64,000 nt of DNA from Candidatus Blochmannia vicinus. GTDB taxonomy: Bacteria; Pseudomonadota; Gammaproteobacteria; Enterobacterales; Enterobacteriaceae. Of the stretch, positions 1 to 11,260 are shown piece after piece; within the stretch, counting starts at the first letter, position 1; each line of letters begins with the position of its first letter. A model generated the notes under the pieces. The model did not search any database and was not told the DNA's origin. It saw only the letters and a list, made by a program, of their open reading frames with translations. The position numbers and the translations under genes are program-made. The DNA is taken from contig NZ_CP097763.1 in the NCBI RefSeq assembly GCF_023586525.1, positions 714,502 through 778,501 on the forward strand, given 5' to 3'.

Positions 1-466
1 ACATAACTTAGGCACGTTAGTATATCAACCATTAGAAATTAATAAATCTTTATCTAAAAATATATTGGAGCCTCATTCAAACATAAATTTTCCATTAAAT
101 ACTTCTAATACTCTTGAAAACTCTAAAAAAATATTAACACATTGTTTTGTTCAAGCTCCAAAATCTGATGAAGAAATATCAATTATTTTTGGACATATAG
201 ACGGATTATTACATATTATAGGTAGAAATCATGGTCGGTGTTTAAAAAAAATTTGGCAAGAATTAAAAATACCTCCATGGTTAAGAAGTCGCATTCCTTT
301 ATTGTTTTATAATAAAACCTTAATCACTGCCATAGGGGTATTCATTACTAAAAACGGAAATATTGCAAACAAAAATAATACTGTATTATGGAAAATATCT
401 TGGTTACAAGAAGACATTGTTTCTTATAAAATTTTTAGGAATAGTATCAGTTACTATCTTAAATAA
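1..466 (+). CDS. tilS: tRNA(Ile)-lysidine synthetase, C-terminal part
   Basis: The reading frame is open from the first complete codon at base 2, so the start lies outside the window; about 154 residues are visible. TilS modifies C34 of the CAU tRNA-Ile to lysidine so that it reads AUA. The visible part matches the C-terminal substrate-binding domain of gamma-proteobacterial TilS, with the typical IPPWLRSRIPLLFY stretch followed by an IGVFIT strand. The catalytic P-loop domain is not in view. It converges with proS across about 190 bp that shows no clear terminator. Identification rests on recognition of the C-terminal motif. Confidence 0.88.
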   Translation, partial: HNLGTLVYQPLEINKSLSKNILEPHSNINFPLNTSNTLENSKKILTHCFVQAPKSDEEISIIFGHIDGLLHIIGRNHGRCLKKIWQELKIPPWLRSRIPLLFYNKTLITAIGVFITKNGNIANKNNTVLWKISWLQEDIVSYKIFRNSISYYLK

Positions 467-659
467 GATGAATTATTACTATTATAATGAAAATAATAAA
501 TCCTAAACACAGAATACTAAAACTTATTTATTTATTAAAAATATAAATTACCGGATATAACCTAAATTACCAGTATCATGTATACATGTTTCTTTAATAT
601 TGATTAAAAATTTAATTTCAACACAAATACTACTTTCTTATTAAGACTTCATAAAAAAT

Positions 660-2396
660 TCATGAGCAAACAATTTTTTTAACCATATATTGTATTAATG
701 TTTCAAGTTTAATTTTTTTAATCTCATTTTTTTTACGGTATTTATATTCTACTTCTTGATTAACTAAACAACGATCACTAATAATGATAACATGTGGTAT
801 TCCAATCAAATCTATATCAGCAAACATTGTTCCTGGATATTCTTTTCGATCATCCACTAATATATCCGCCCCTATAGCAAATAAAAGTTGCTTATAAATT
901 TTTTCTGTAATATTTCTTACATTAACAGAACGGTGCATATCAATCGGTATAATCGCTAACCTAAATGGAGCTATAGCATCTGGCCATAAAATTCCGTTTT
1001 TATCATGATTTTGTTCAATAATCACAGCAATAATACGAGTAATCCCTATCCCATAACAACCCATTTCTACTATTAAATTATGTTTATTATTTTTTTTTAT
1101 ATAATTGAGACCTAATTTTGAGTATTTTTGTCCTAATTGAAAAATATGGCCTATCTCAATACAGTTATGAATCAATAACATATTATCATCATTAACATAT
1201 AAATTATTAGGAGATACTACATGTAAATCTGCTACTTTTGGAAGAGGTATATCACGATTCCAATTAACTCCAAAAAAATATTTACCGCTCACGTCGGATC
1301 CAGCGACAAAATCACTCATTATAGCTACATTGTAATCTACAATATATGGTATAGATAAATTAATCGGTCCCAATAAATTGGGATGCGCCCCAGTAAGTAC
1401 ATGAATATCTTTTGGATCTATATAAGATAAAGGAATTGATATTTCTGGAATCATCGCAACTTTTTTAGAACTAATCTGATGATCAGCTCGAATTACTAAT
1501 CCTAACAAAGAACAAGAATTATTTACATATTTATTTTTAACACGTACAATTATCGTTTTTACAACTTGATGTATAGACAAATCAAATTGATTGATTAATT
1601 CTTCTACAGATCTGACATGAGGAGCTTCTATTAACCGCATAGTTTCTATAGCTATTTTTGCTTGTATTTTAATAGGAGAAGCATTACCCTTTAGCTTAAA
1701 ATCACCTGAATTGTTCAGTATTATAGGTACTGCTATATTATCTTCACCATTTTCAGAATATGCCTGAAACTCATGAGATAATCTTCCTCCGATCCTGCCA
1801 GATTCAGCTTGAACAACACAAAAACTTAATCCAATTCGATTAAAAATAGTATGATATATTTGGTACATGTTATTATATGTACTTTGAAGGGATTCTTGAC
1901 TTACATGAAAAGAATATCCATCTTTCATAATAAATTCTCTAGCACGTATTATTCCAGCTCTAGGACGCGCTTCATCTCGATACTTAGTATGAATTTGATA
2001 TACATTTAATGGAAACTGTTTATAAAACATTATTTCTTTACAAATAATTTCAGAAATCATTTCCTCATGAGTTGGACTTAATACAAATTCTCGGTGATTA
2101 CGATTTTTAAAACGTAATAATTCTGTGCCGTACTCTATCCAACGACCGCTTTTTTTCCATAATTTTGCGGGTTGAACTATTGGCATAGATATTTCAATGG
2201 CACCAATTTTACTCATTTCTTCTCGAATAATATTTTCTATTCTTCGTAATACACGTAGTCCAGTTGGCAACCAAGTATAAAGACCAGATGACACTTGACG
2301 AATTAATCCAGCTCGTAACATTAATTGGTGACTAATTGCTTTACAACTTTTAGGTGCTTCTTTAAGAGTAGCTAATAAATATTGACTGGTACGCAT
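660..2396 (-). CDS. proS: Prolyl-tRNA synthetase
   Basis: Class II aminoacyl-tRNA synthetase that charges tRNA-Pro in the cytoplasm; 578 residues from the chosen start (E. coli 572). It opens with MRTSQYLLATLKEAP like the E. coli protein. Motif 2 is visible as the RPRAGIIRAREFIMKDGYSFH region, and motif 3 as GCYGIGITRIIAVI near the C-terminal third; the segment between them is the bacterial editing (INS) domain. An in-frame ATG six bases upstream (2402) exists, but an AGG lies 8 nt before the 2396 ATG and only 2 nt before the upstream one, so 2396 is preferred. It stands alone between tilS and gmhB; the genes that separate them in E. coli are gone. Confidence 0.97.
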   Translation of the reverse strand: MRTSQYLLATLKEAPKSCKAISHQLMLRAGLIRQVSSGLYTWLPTGLRVLRRIENIIREEMSKIGAIEISMPIVQPAKLWKKSGRWIEYGTELLRFKNRNHREFVLSPTHEEMISEIICKEIMFYKQFPLNVYQIHTKYRDEARPRAGIIRAREFIMKDGYSFHVSQESLQSTYNNMYQIYHTIFNRIGLSFCVVQAESGRIGGRLSHEFQAYSENGEDNIAVPIILNNSGDFKLKGNASPIKIQAKIAIETMRLIEAPHVRSVEELINQFDLSIHQVVKTIIVRVKNKYVNNSCSLLGLVIRADHQISSKKVAMIPEISIPLSYIDPKDIHVLTGAHPNLLGPINLSIPYIVDYNVAIMSDFVAGSDVSGKYFFGVNWNRDIPLPKVADLHVVSPNNLYVNDDNMLLIHNCIEIGHIFQLGQKYSKLGLNYIKKNNKHNLIVEMGCYGIGITRIIAVIIEQNHDKNGILWPDAIAPFRLAIIPIDMHRSVNVRNITEKIYKQLLFAIGADILVDDRKEYPGTMFADIDLIGIPHVIIISDRCLVNQEVEYKYRKKNEIKKIKLETLIQYMVKKIVCS

Positions 2397-2683
2397 TATC
2401 ATTGCCTAATATGAAAGATTTTATTATCATTATTAATAACAACAAATAATAAAAAATTTAATATATTTATATATATACCATAACGTTTGGTTATAAAATT
2501 TTACTATTTTATAAGATAAATATAACAATATACTTGTAATAAAAGTAAAATATTTGTATACCATATCATGTTGCCCATCAATCTAAAGTAGAATACATGA
2601 TTATACGTTAGAATTAGAATAATATAAATTTTTTAACAATATTTATTAGATACACATTTGTAACTACACAATATATATACAAC

Positions 2684-3262
2684 ATGAATATGAATAATGC
2701 TATATTTATGGACCGAGACGGTACAATTAATGTAGATAAAAGTTATGTGCATAATATTAATAATTTTTTTTTCATTGAAAATGTTATAGATGCAATGATA
2801 ATTTTAAAAAAAATGAATTTTTTTTTAATTATAGTCACTAACCAATCTGGAATAGCACGGGGTTTATTTACTAAAAACGACTTCTTATTGTTGACAAAAT
2901 GGATGATTTTTTATCTGAAATTATGTCATGTACATATAGACGCTATTTATTTTTGCCCGCATCATTCAAAAGGAATAGTAAAAAAGTTTAAACAGACCTG
3001 TTTATGCCGCAAGCCTAACCCAGGCATGTTATTAGATGCAAAACAACGTTTTAATATCAATATGACTAATTCTTATATGGTAGGAGACACTGAAAACGAT
3101 ATGTTAGCAGGACAATCAGCAGGTATTGGGACCAACGTATTGGTATGCAGCGGAAAAGAAACAAAGAAAAGACCCGAAAAAAGTATTGCAACCTGGATCA
3201 TAGAGAGCTTAGCATTCCTACCTAACATAATAAGAATACATAAAAATATAAAAATAATATAA
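2684..3262 (+). CDS. gmhB: D-glycero-beta-D-manno-heptose 1,7-bisphosphate 7-phosphatase
   Basis: HAD-family phosphatase of the ADP-heptose pathway, which supplies the LPS inner core; 192 residues (E. coli 191). Motif I is DRDGT, with Asp10 and Asp12 as nucleophile and acid/base. Motif II is TNQSG at 52-56. The structural zinc ligands Cys91, His93, Cys106 and Cys108 are all present, followed by the motif III lysine in CRKPNPGM and motif IV GDTEND. Divergent from proS across about 280 bp. Its presence implies the cell still makes a heptose-containing LPS core. Confidence 0.95.
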   Translation: MNMNNAIFMDRDGTINVDKSYVHNINNFFFIENVIDAMIILKKMNFFLIIVTNQSGIARGLFTKNDFLLLTKWMIFYLKLCHVHIDAIYFCPHHSKGIVKKFKQTCLCRKPNPGMLLDAKQRFNINMTNSYMVGDTENDMLAGQSAGIGTNVLVCSGKETKKRPEKSIATWIIESLAFLPNIIRIHKNIKII

Positions 3263-3419
3263 CCCAGTTTATAATCCCTTTCTTAGTATTTTATTTGATT
3301 TATTTAATTATATTATCCTCTACACTCAAAGACTCAATGGATAACACACATCCTTCTTTATTTACAATTAAAACCAATATTTACTTACATAGACTATATC
3401 TTACTGATCTCATATCTAT

Positions 3420-4775
3420 CTATATATTTAATTTATTTTCTAAATAATGAACGTTTATATTATTACCTTTTTGAAATACTTCGTCAGTCACAATTCTCAA
3501 TTGTAATTCAATATTAGTATTAATACCATCAATAATTAATTCTGATAATGCATTTTTCATACGAGCAACGGCTATATCGCGCGTTTCTCCAAAGCAAATT
3601 AATTTTCCTATCATTGAATCATAATAAGACGGCACTGAGTATCCAGAATAAATATGAGATTCCCAGCGTACACCTAATCCTCCAGGCGCATGAAACCTAG
3701 TAATTCGTCCCGAACTAGGTACAAAACTATGAGAATCTTCAGCATTTATACGACATTCTATAGCATGTCCTACGGATTTAACAGTATGTTGTTTAATATC
3801 TAACGAATACCCAGAAGCAATTTTTAATTGCTCTTTAATGAGATCTATTCCAGTAACCATTTCTGTAATCGGATGTTCAACTTGAATACGAGTATTCATT
3901 TCTATGAAAAAGAATTCATCATTTTCATATAAAAACTCAAATGTACCTACTCCCCGATATCCAATATTATAACAAACCTGCACGCAACTTTCTCCTATAT
4001 ATTGTCGCATTTCAGAGTTAATACCTAATGCAGGAGTTTCCTCTACTATTTTTTGACATCTCCTTTGTATAGAACAATCACGTTCTGTCAAATAAATTAT
4101 ATTTCCTTTGCCATCAGATAAAATCTGTATCTCTATATGTCTTGGATTTTCCAAATATTTCTCTAAATAAATAGTATCATTATTAAATATATTTTTTGAT
4201 TCTGATCGCATCATACGTATAGCATTCTGTAAATCTGATTCCTTTCTAACTACACACATTCCGCGGCCTCCTCCTCCATAAGCAGATTTTATAATAATTG
4301 GATAATTAATATGTAAATTCTGATATGAAAAATTAGAAACGTTATCATTTATATTCTTATTAAGTTCATAACTCCAACCTGGAACAGTCATTATTCCTGA
4401 TTTTTTCATAATATCTATAGCAGATATTTTATTTCCCATTAAACGAATAGTTTCTGCACATGGCCCGATAAAAACAAAACCGGAACGCTCTACTTGTTCT
4501 GCAAAATTAGCATCTTCTGACAAAAATCCATAACCAGGATGAATTCCCGATGATCCAGTAATTTCTGCAGCTGAAATAATAGCTGGAATATTTAAATAAC
4601 TATACATTGCAGGCGGAGGGCCTATACAAATAGTTTCATCTGCTAAAAGCACATGTTTTAAATCACGATCTATAGTTGAATATACAGCCACCGTCTTTAT
4701 TCCTAATTCCTTACACGCACGTAAGATGCGCAGTGCTATTTCTCCTCGATTTGCAATGACAATTTTCTCTAACAT
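3420..4775 (-). CDS. accC: Biotin carboxylase subunit of acetyl-CoA carboxylase
   Basis: ATP-grasp enzyme that carboxylates biotin on AccB, the first step of fatty-acid synthesis; 451 residues (E. coli 449). The frame is open further upstream, but the family start [16 protein letters not shown] is at 4775, leaving a 10-bp gap to accB as in E. coli. Visible landmarks are the glycine-rich ATP loop YGGGGRGM and the catalytic segment [16 protein letters not shown] few extra residues sit just before the ATP lid, around residues 135-150, relative to E. coli. Last gene of a likely aroQ-accB-accC operon. Confidence 0.97.
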   Translation of the reverse strand: MLEKIVIANRGEIALRILRACKELGIKTVAVYSTIDRDLKHVLLADETICIGPPPAMYSYLNIPAIISAAEITGSSGIHPGYGFLSEDANFAEQVERSGFVFIGPCAETIRLMGNKISAIDIMKKSGIMTVPGWSYELNKNINDNVSNFSYQNLHINYPIIIKSAYGGGGRGMCVVRKESDLQNAIRMMRSESKNIFNNDTIYLEKYLENPRHIEIQILSDGKGNIIYLTERDCSIQRRCQKIVEETPALGINSEMRQYIGESCVQVCYNIGYRGVGTFEFLYENDEFFFIEMNTRIQVEHPITEMVTGIDLIKEQLKIASGYSLDIKQHTVKSVGHAIECRINAEDSHSFVPSSGRITRFHAPGGLGVRWESHIYSGYSVPSYYDSMIGKLICFGETRDIAVARMKNALSELIIDGINTNIELQLRIVTDEVFQKGNNINVHYLENKLNI

Positions 4776-4785
4776 TTTATTCTCG

Positions 4786-5241
4786 TTATTCGATGATAAG
4801 TAACGGTTCATTAAATTCAACTGGTTGACCATTGTCAAGTAAAATTGCTTTTACTATACCTGATTTATCTGATTGAATTTGATTCATAACTTTCATGGCT
4901 TCAACAATACATAAAGTATCTCCAACTTCAACTGTCTGTCCTATTGATATAAATGGATTAGAATCTGAACTAGGAGTAATATAAAAAATACCTACCATTG
5001 GAGAACGTATAACATGTCCGTTGTCTATTAATTTAATATCTTTGTTGTAGTTAGCTTCTATATCTGAAGTACATACTGATTTTTCTGAATTCTTTGCAAT
5101 AGGTAAACACGTTGAAGAAGATGATATGGTAGATGCAAAACGAGTAATACGCACTATTTTGTTTCCTTCACAAATCTCTAATTTGGAAACATTAGATGAT
5201 TCAACCAACGCAATTAATTTTTTAATTTTACGAATATCCAT
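4786..5241 (-). CDS. accB: Biotin carboxyl carrier protein of acetyl-CoA carboxylase
   Basis: BCCP, 151 residues (E. coli 156). The C-terminal biotinyl domain carries the canonical EAMKVMNQ motif with the biotinylated lysine at residue 117. The N-terminal helix ([18 protein letters not shown]) is also typical, followed by a Ser/Thr-rich linker in place of the usual Pro/Ala-rich one. Sits 10 bp upstream of accC and about 20 bp downstream of aroQ on the same strand. Needs biotin ligase encoded elsewhere. Confidence 0.97.
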   Translation of the reverse strand: MDIRKIKKLIALVESSNVSKLEICEGNKIVRITRFASTISSSSTCLPIAKNSEKSVCTSDIEANYNKDIKLIDNGHVIRSPMVGIFYITPSSDSNPFISIGQTVEVGDTLCIVEAMKVMNQIQSDKSGIVKAILLDNGQPVEFNEPLLIIE

Positions 5242-5261
5242 AGAAAACCTATGTTGATACG

Positions 5262-5720
5262 TTATTTATTAATCTTTTTAGATAAATATTTATACGCCAT
5301 ATGTAAAGCAAAATGATATCCATCTGCTCCAAATCCACAAATGACCCCAAGAGCAATATCAGATAAATATGAATGATATCGGAATTTTTCTCTTGTATAT
5401 ATGTTAGAAAGATGAATTTCTATAAAAGCGATATTTACAGACAAAAATGCATCTCGTAACGCTACGCTGGTATGAGTAAAAGCTGCAGGATTTATTATTA
5501 TAAAATCTACATTATTAAAACCTTTATGTACATAATTAATCAATTCATGTTCTGCATTGGATTGAAAATGATCCATATGCATACCTAAAGAGTTAGATGT
5601 TTTATACAAACTTGCTATAATATCAGATAAAGTTTCATCTCCATATATACGTGGTTCACGTATTCCTAATAAATTTAGATTGGGTCCATTTATTAACAAA
5701 ATACGAAATTTACTCACCAT
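5262..5720 (-). CDS. aroQ: 3-dehydroquinate dehydratase, type II
   Basis: Converts 3-dehydroquinate to 3-dehydroshikimate in the shikimate pathway; 152 residues. It is the small type II enzyme, not the AroD type of E. coli K-12: NGPNLNLLG near the N-terminus, catalytic Tyr in [16 protein letters not shown], and the [13 protein letters not shown] segment. The start is uncertain. ATG 5720 aligns with family N-termini, while a GTG at 5729 also lies in frame; GAGGA sits 12 nt before the ATG and only 3 nt before the GTG. Placement directly upstream of accBC is common in gamma-proteobacteria. Confidence 0.94.
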   Translation of the reverse strand: MVSKFRILLINGPNLNLLGIREPRIYGDETLSDIIASLYKTSNSLGMHMDHFQSNAEHELINYVHKGFNNVDFIIINPAAFTHTSVALRDAFLSVNIAFIEIHLSNIYTREKFRYHSYLSDIALGVICGFGADGYHFALHMAYKYLSKKINK

Positions 5721-6357
5721 TACACTCACATATCCTCACTAAATATAGACATAAAATACATTATCACAACTAATGCAACCAATTATATTATACGCAACTT
5801 TGAATTAACGTTCATTCATATAATATGAAATTATTTTTCAATTATTCATAAATGGTACTATAGAAAGAATTGTTATTATATAATCAAATAATTTTTAATC
5901 TGCTGTATTACAACTACAATACTAACAACGCTAACAAACATATTAACGGATCATCAATTCTTAACTGTTTATCAAATTACAATGACATTTATCATATAAT
6001 TATATGACATGAATAAAACTTATTCTTTAAAATCCCGTTGATTATAATCTTAAGCTATACTATTTTCAATATATACTAGTCGTTGTCTTATCCTAATTGC
6101 AGCTAATATATATTAAAATTAATATTAATACACTATTGTAAATATTATGCAGCATAATTTACAATACATATATATGTAATTATATTTATTATGTAGTACG
6201 TGTTCATTACATATAACATGGCACATTTCAATATAACTGATATTTATCCATAATACTTAAACAAATAAAAAATTGAATAATATGTAATACCCCTATATAC
6301 GAAATCATAAAATATATTTATCAGTATTGTATGGCTATTTTGTTTTCATCATCCTTC

Positions 6358-6373
<16 letters not shown>
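5721..6373. other. Divergent spacer between aroQ and mreB
   Basis: About 650 bp with no supportable gene. It must carry promoters for the leftward aroQ-accBC operon and rightward mreBCD. A TATAAT hexamer at 6043-6048 on the plus strand is a candidate -10 element, but I see no good -35 at 17 bp. The only recognisable element is the strong Shine-Dalgarno AGGAGA at 6358-6363, just before a short upstream ORF of mreB. Confidence 0.4.
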
Positions 6374-7460
<1,087 letters not shown>

Positions 7461-7577
7461 TTTAGCGCTATGAAAGAATTATATATTTTACGGTTGATAA
7501 AATCATATGAATGAAAAATTATATTTCTTTTGTAAATATATTTAATACATGTCGTTAGAGCTAAGGTATGAAATCTT

Positions 7578-8396
7578 ATGTATAGAGCTATAAGTAATAA
7601 ATTTCCTTATTTAGAGTTACGTTTATTTTTAGCAATCATCATGTCTATTATCATAATTATTGCTGATGGAAAATTAAATATGTTCCCTCGATTTAAAAAC
7701 TACATAGAAAATTTTATTTATTTATTTTATTTCTTATGCGATAAACCACGCTATATATTTGATTATGCTTCAAAAATATTAGAAGAATCTAATAAATTAA
7801 TATTAGAAAATCATACATTACGTCAAGAATTATTTTTAAAGAACAGTGAGTTATTATTAATAGATCAATACAAACAAGAAAACAAAAAATTACGTGAGTT
7901 ACTTCACTCTCCGTTATGTTATAATAAACGAAAAGTAATTACCAAAATTCTTTTTGTTAACACAGATCCATATGACAATCAAATTCTTATAAGTCAAGGA
8001 ACGAATGATGATGTATATATAGGACAACCAGTTATCACTGATACGGGAATAATAGGACAAGTAGTTTCTACTAATACATTTAGTAGCCGCGTTATGTTAA
8101 TTTGTAATCCTGCACATGCTTTACCTGTACAAATAAAACGAAACAATATACGCTTTATTTTAATGGGTTGCGGATATAATACAGATTTACGTGCAGAATA
8201 CCCAGGAAATCTCGACGTATGCATCGGAGATACATTGGTAACATCTGGATTAGATGGTCGATTCCCAGAAGGATATCCAGTAGCAATAGTATCCAATATA
8301 ACGGTAAAGCCAGAGAAAGATTTTACTATCATTCGAGCGTACCCAACAGTTAAATTACAATGCTTACGTTATGCAATATTAATTTGGAAACAGTAA
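7578..8396 (+). CDS. mreC: Rod shape-determining protein MreC
   Basis: 272 residues against 367 in E. coli; the Pro/Ala-rich C-terminal tail of the E. coli protein is absent. An N-terminal transmembrane helix (about residues 16-34, FLAIIMSIIIIIAD) is followed by a coiled coil (about 70-112, including LLLIDQYKQENKKLRELL) and the periplasmic beta domain with GRFPEGYPVAIVS near the end. It bridges MreB and PBP2/RodA. It lies 117 bp after mreB. A five-codon frame starting at 7568 overlaps its ATG and is probably incidental. Confidence 0.95.
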   Translation: MYRAISNKFPYLELRLFLAIIMSIIIIIADGKLNMFPRFKNYIENFIYLFYFLCDKPRYIFDYASKILEESNKLILENHTLRQELFLKNSELLLIDQYKQENKKLRELLHSPLCYNKRKVITKILFVNTDPYDNQILISQGTNDDVYIGQPVITDTGIIGQVVSTNTFSSRVMLICNPAHALPVQIKRNNIRFILMGCGYNTDLRAEYPGNLDVCIGDTLVTSGLDGRFPEGYPVAIVSNITVKPEKDFTIIRAYPTVKLQCLRYAILIWKQ

Positions 8397-8432
8397 TAAA
8401 ACATTAGATCTAAAAATATTAAAATAAAAGTA

Positions 8433-8909
8433 ATGCATAAATTTTATAGTTATAAACTATGGATGGTGTATAGTTCCTTTATAGTTGCAATTACGTTACA
8501 AATTATTCCTTTTTTCCCACAAATATGGTGGATACAACCGTCTTGGATAATGATATTATTAATTTATTGGATCACAATACTTCCAAATCAAATAAACATA
8601 GGTACTGGATTTATTTTGGGATTAATAACAGATATCGTCTTGGGATCTACTTTAGGGATACATTCTTTGTCTTTAAGCATACTTACATATTTAGCAACAC
8701 GAAACATTTATTTCTTTAAATATATATCTATTTGGCAACAATCTTTTATTGTTACATTTCTTTCATTTATTAATCAAGGTATTATATTTCTGGTAAAATT
8801 TTTAATGATTAAAGTATTTAGTGCACCAGAAATATTTTGGAATTGCTTATTAGACGGTGGATCATGGCCATTTTTAGTTTTTTTGATGCGCAAAATTCAT
8901 CGGAATTAA
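8433..8909 (+). CDS. mreD: Rod shape-determining membrane protein MreD
   Basis: 158 residues (E. coli 162), almost entirely hydrophobic, with about five predicted membrane helices. Landmarks are GFILGLITDIVLGSTLGIHSLS in the middle and the C-terminal FLMRKIHR. Inner-membrane partner of MreC in the elongasome. 36 bp downstream of mreC and clearly the last gene of the cluster. No convincing ribosome-binding site is seen before the ATG. Confidence 0.92.
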   Translation: MHKFYSYKLWMVYSSFIVAITLQIIPFFPQIWWIQPSWIMILLIYWITILPNQINIGTGFILGLITDIVLGSTLGIHSLSLSILTYLATRNIYFFKYISIWQQSFIVTFLSFINQGIIFLVKFLMIKVFSAPEIFWNCLLDGGSWPFLVFLMRKIHRN

Positions 8910-9499
8910 TGTATCACTAATAATTTATAAAAATTAACAAAATTATCGAATTAATTATATACTTTTAAATAAAAATAGACTTTAATTACCTAAATTTTGA
9001 TAAATTAACTGTTAATAAACAATAATACTAATTGAAATACTATCTTAATTATCATTAAGAGTAACTAAATACCAAATCCTTGTTATAAATAAACAGTCCT
9101 TGAAATTAATCAATATAAATTTTAAATTAACATATCAAGTTATAAATATTAATGATTTAAAACATTAATTTAAATTGATTAAATATATGCATGTATATAT
9201 TTAATCATAACAAATAATATTTTTTAAAAATATTATTTAATCCAGAAAAAATACTGTATAATGAGAGCCGTGTTTCTATTTCAATAAAAAATGAGATATA
9301 TCCCAATTGATATAAAACTAAAATATTTGAACATTTTAGTTGAATTCATAAAATAAATAGAAAATTTAAAATTAAAAATTCATATTTAATAAAAATTTAT
9401 TCTAAAAATTGGTATAAAATTACAATAATTTAAACTTTTAATGTATAAATCAATTGTGCTTATATAAGATATTAATCCAAAAATATCAATAGGAATTAT
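8910..9499. other. Non-coding spacer mreD-tldD
   Basis: 590 bp of very AT-rich sequence with no supportable gene. It holds two adjacent inverted repeats (9176-9207 and 9212-9238, listed separately) and a TATAAT at 9257-9262 followed by a short GC-richer patch (GAGAGCCGTG, 9263-9272). This could mark a promoter for tldD with a leader of about 230 nt; the -35 region is not convincing. Confidence 0.35.
9176..9238. repeat. Two adjacent palindromes in the mreD-tldD spacer
   Basis: The first, 9176-9207, is a 32-bp palindrome with no central spacer, broken by one G.T position three bases from the centre. The second, 9212-9238, has perfect 13-bp arms around one central base. They lie four bases apart and 19 bases before a TATAAT. 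They may be a terminator pair for mreBCD, a protein-binding site, or by-products of the same process that made the longer palindromes elsewhere in this window. Confidence 0.55.
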
Positions 9500-10978
9500 A
9501 TGAATTTAGACCTTGTTAGCGAACAATTACTTATACCCAATAAACTGCAACATAATGATCTGTCATATCTATTAAATATGACAGAAAAATTTCAAGTAGA
9601 CTATGCGGATCTTTATTTTCAATCGCGTCTTCACGAAACATGGACTCTTGAAGATAGTATTATAAAATCTGGATCTTATGCCATAGATCAAGGCGCCGGC
9701 ATACGAGTGATTACAGGTGAGAAAACAGGATTTGCTTACACCGATCAATTAAATTTAGATGCATTGATCTGCAGCATGAAAGCTGCTACCAGCATTACCA
9801 ATGAACGTCATCGTAATAACACCGTTATTGTTGCTCCTACCAAAAATAAACATATTCGTTCTACTCATCAATATTATCACCCGCTCATGTATTCTTATAT
9901 AAACCCGTTATCTAACGTATCTAAAGAAGAAAAAATTGAACTATTAATGAGAATAGATAAAATAGCTCGAACTGCCGATTCTAGAGTAAAACAAGTTAGT
10001 GCCAATTTATCAGGTGTTTATGAACAAATTTTAGTGACAGCTACAGATGGTACTTTAGCCGCTGACATTCGGCCATTAGTGCGTTTATCTATATTAGTAC
10101 AAGTAGAACAAAATGGAAAACGAGAACAAGGAATAAGTGGTGGTGGCGGAAGATTTGGATACGATTTTTTTAACTCTATTATAGAGGGAGAAACGAAAGC
10201 TGATCATTGGGCAAAAGATGCTGTCCGAATGGGGCTAATTAATCTTGAATCTATAGCAGCTCCAGCAGGAGTTATGACAGTAGTTTTAGGTTCAGGTTGG
10301 CCCGGTATTTTATTACATGAAGCAGTAGGACATGGTCTAGAAGGAGATTTTAATAGACGAGGCAGCTCTGTATTTACTAACAAAATTGGAAATATAGTAG
10401 CCTCTGAATTATGTACAATAGTAGATGATGCAACACTAAAAGAATTACGAGGGTCCTTAACTATTGATGATGAAGGAGTTCCTGGCCAATATAATATTTT
10501 AATTAAAAATGGTATTTTGATAGGATATATGCAAGATAAATTAAATGCTAAATTAATGGGATGCAACCCAACAGGAAACGGTAGACGTCAATCTTATGCT
10601 ACTTTGCCTATGCCACGAATGACTAATACCTATATGTTAGCAGGTCAATCAACGCCTGAAGAAATTATTAACAGTGTGGATTATGGAGTATATGCTTCGA
10701 ATTTCGATGGGGGACAAGTAGATATTACATCAGGTAAATTTGTATTTTCTGCATCTGAAGCTTTTTTAATTGAAAAAGGTCATATCACAAAATCTATAAA
10801 AGGGGCCACATTAATAGGATCAGGAATAGAAATAATGAAAAATATTTCTATGGTTGGAAATGATTTATCCTTAGATAAAGGAGTGGGGACATGTATAAAA
10901 AATGGACAAAGTATACCAGTTGGCGTAGGTCAACCGACAATAAAATTAAATAAAATTACTGTCGGAGGGACCAATTAG
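9500..10978 (+). CDS. tldD: Metalloprotease TldD
   Basis: 492 residues (E. coli 481), colinear with E. coli TldD. The zinc-binding HExxxH motif is intact: His273, Glu274 and His278 in [13 protein letters not shown]. Further landmarks are the [11 protein letters not shown] segment and the terminal [10 protein letters not shown]. TldD is the catalytic half of the TldD/TldE heterodimer, which in E. coli degrades unfolded peptides such as CcdA and matures microcin B17. The partner gene pmbA follows 282 bp downstream on the same strand. Confidence 0.97.
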   Translation: MNLDLVSEQLLIPNKLQHNDLSYLLNMTEKFQVDYADLYFQSRLHETWTLEDSIIKSGSYAIDQGAGIRVITGEKTGFAYTDQLNLDALICSMKAATSITNERHRNNTVIVAPTKNKHIRSTHQYYHPLMYSYINPLSNVSKEEKIELLMRIDKIARTADSRVKQVSANLSGVYEQILVTATDGTLAADIRPLVRLSILVQVEQNGKREQGISGGGGRFGYDFFNSIIEGETKADHWAKDAVRMGLINLESIAAPAGVMTVVLGSGWPGILLHEAVGHGLEGDFNRRGSSVFTNKIGNIVASELCTIVDDATLKELRGSLTIDDEGVPGQYNILIKNGILIGYMQDKLNAKLMGCNPTGNGRRQSYATLPMPRMTNTYMLAGQSTPEEIINSVDYGVYASNFDGGQVDITSGKFVFSASEAFLIEKGHITKSIKGATLIGSGIEIMKNISMVGNDLSLDKGVGTCIKNGQSIPVGVGQPTIKLNKITVGGTN

Positions 10979-11260
10979 TTAATATATATTATTTAATTAT
11001 TAGTGGTAACTAACGAAATATATATATACATAAAGTTTGATGTAAAATATACATTTTATTTATAATTCTATAATACCAAATCTCGTTTAATAAATTTTAC
11101 ATTAATCGTAAAAAAATATTGTTTTTGACGTTATTAAGGTTGCTTATGTGTTTGATTTAAAAAATAATGATATAAAATTATACCAACACTTAATATTTGT
11201 TACATAGTCTATCTTCCGTAGATCTATTGTGATGAAGAATTATTTCTACAGGGGAAAGGT

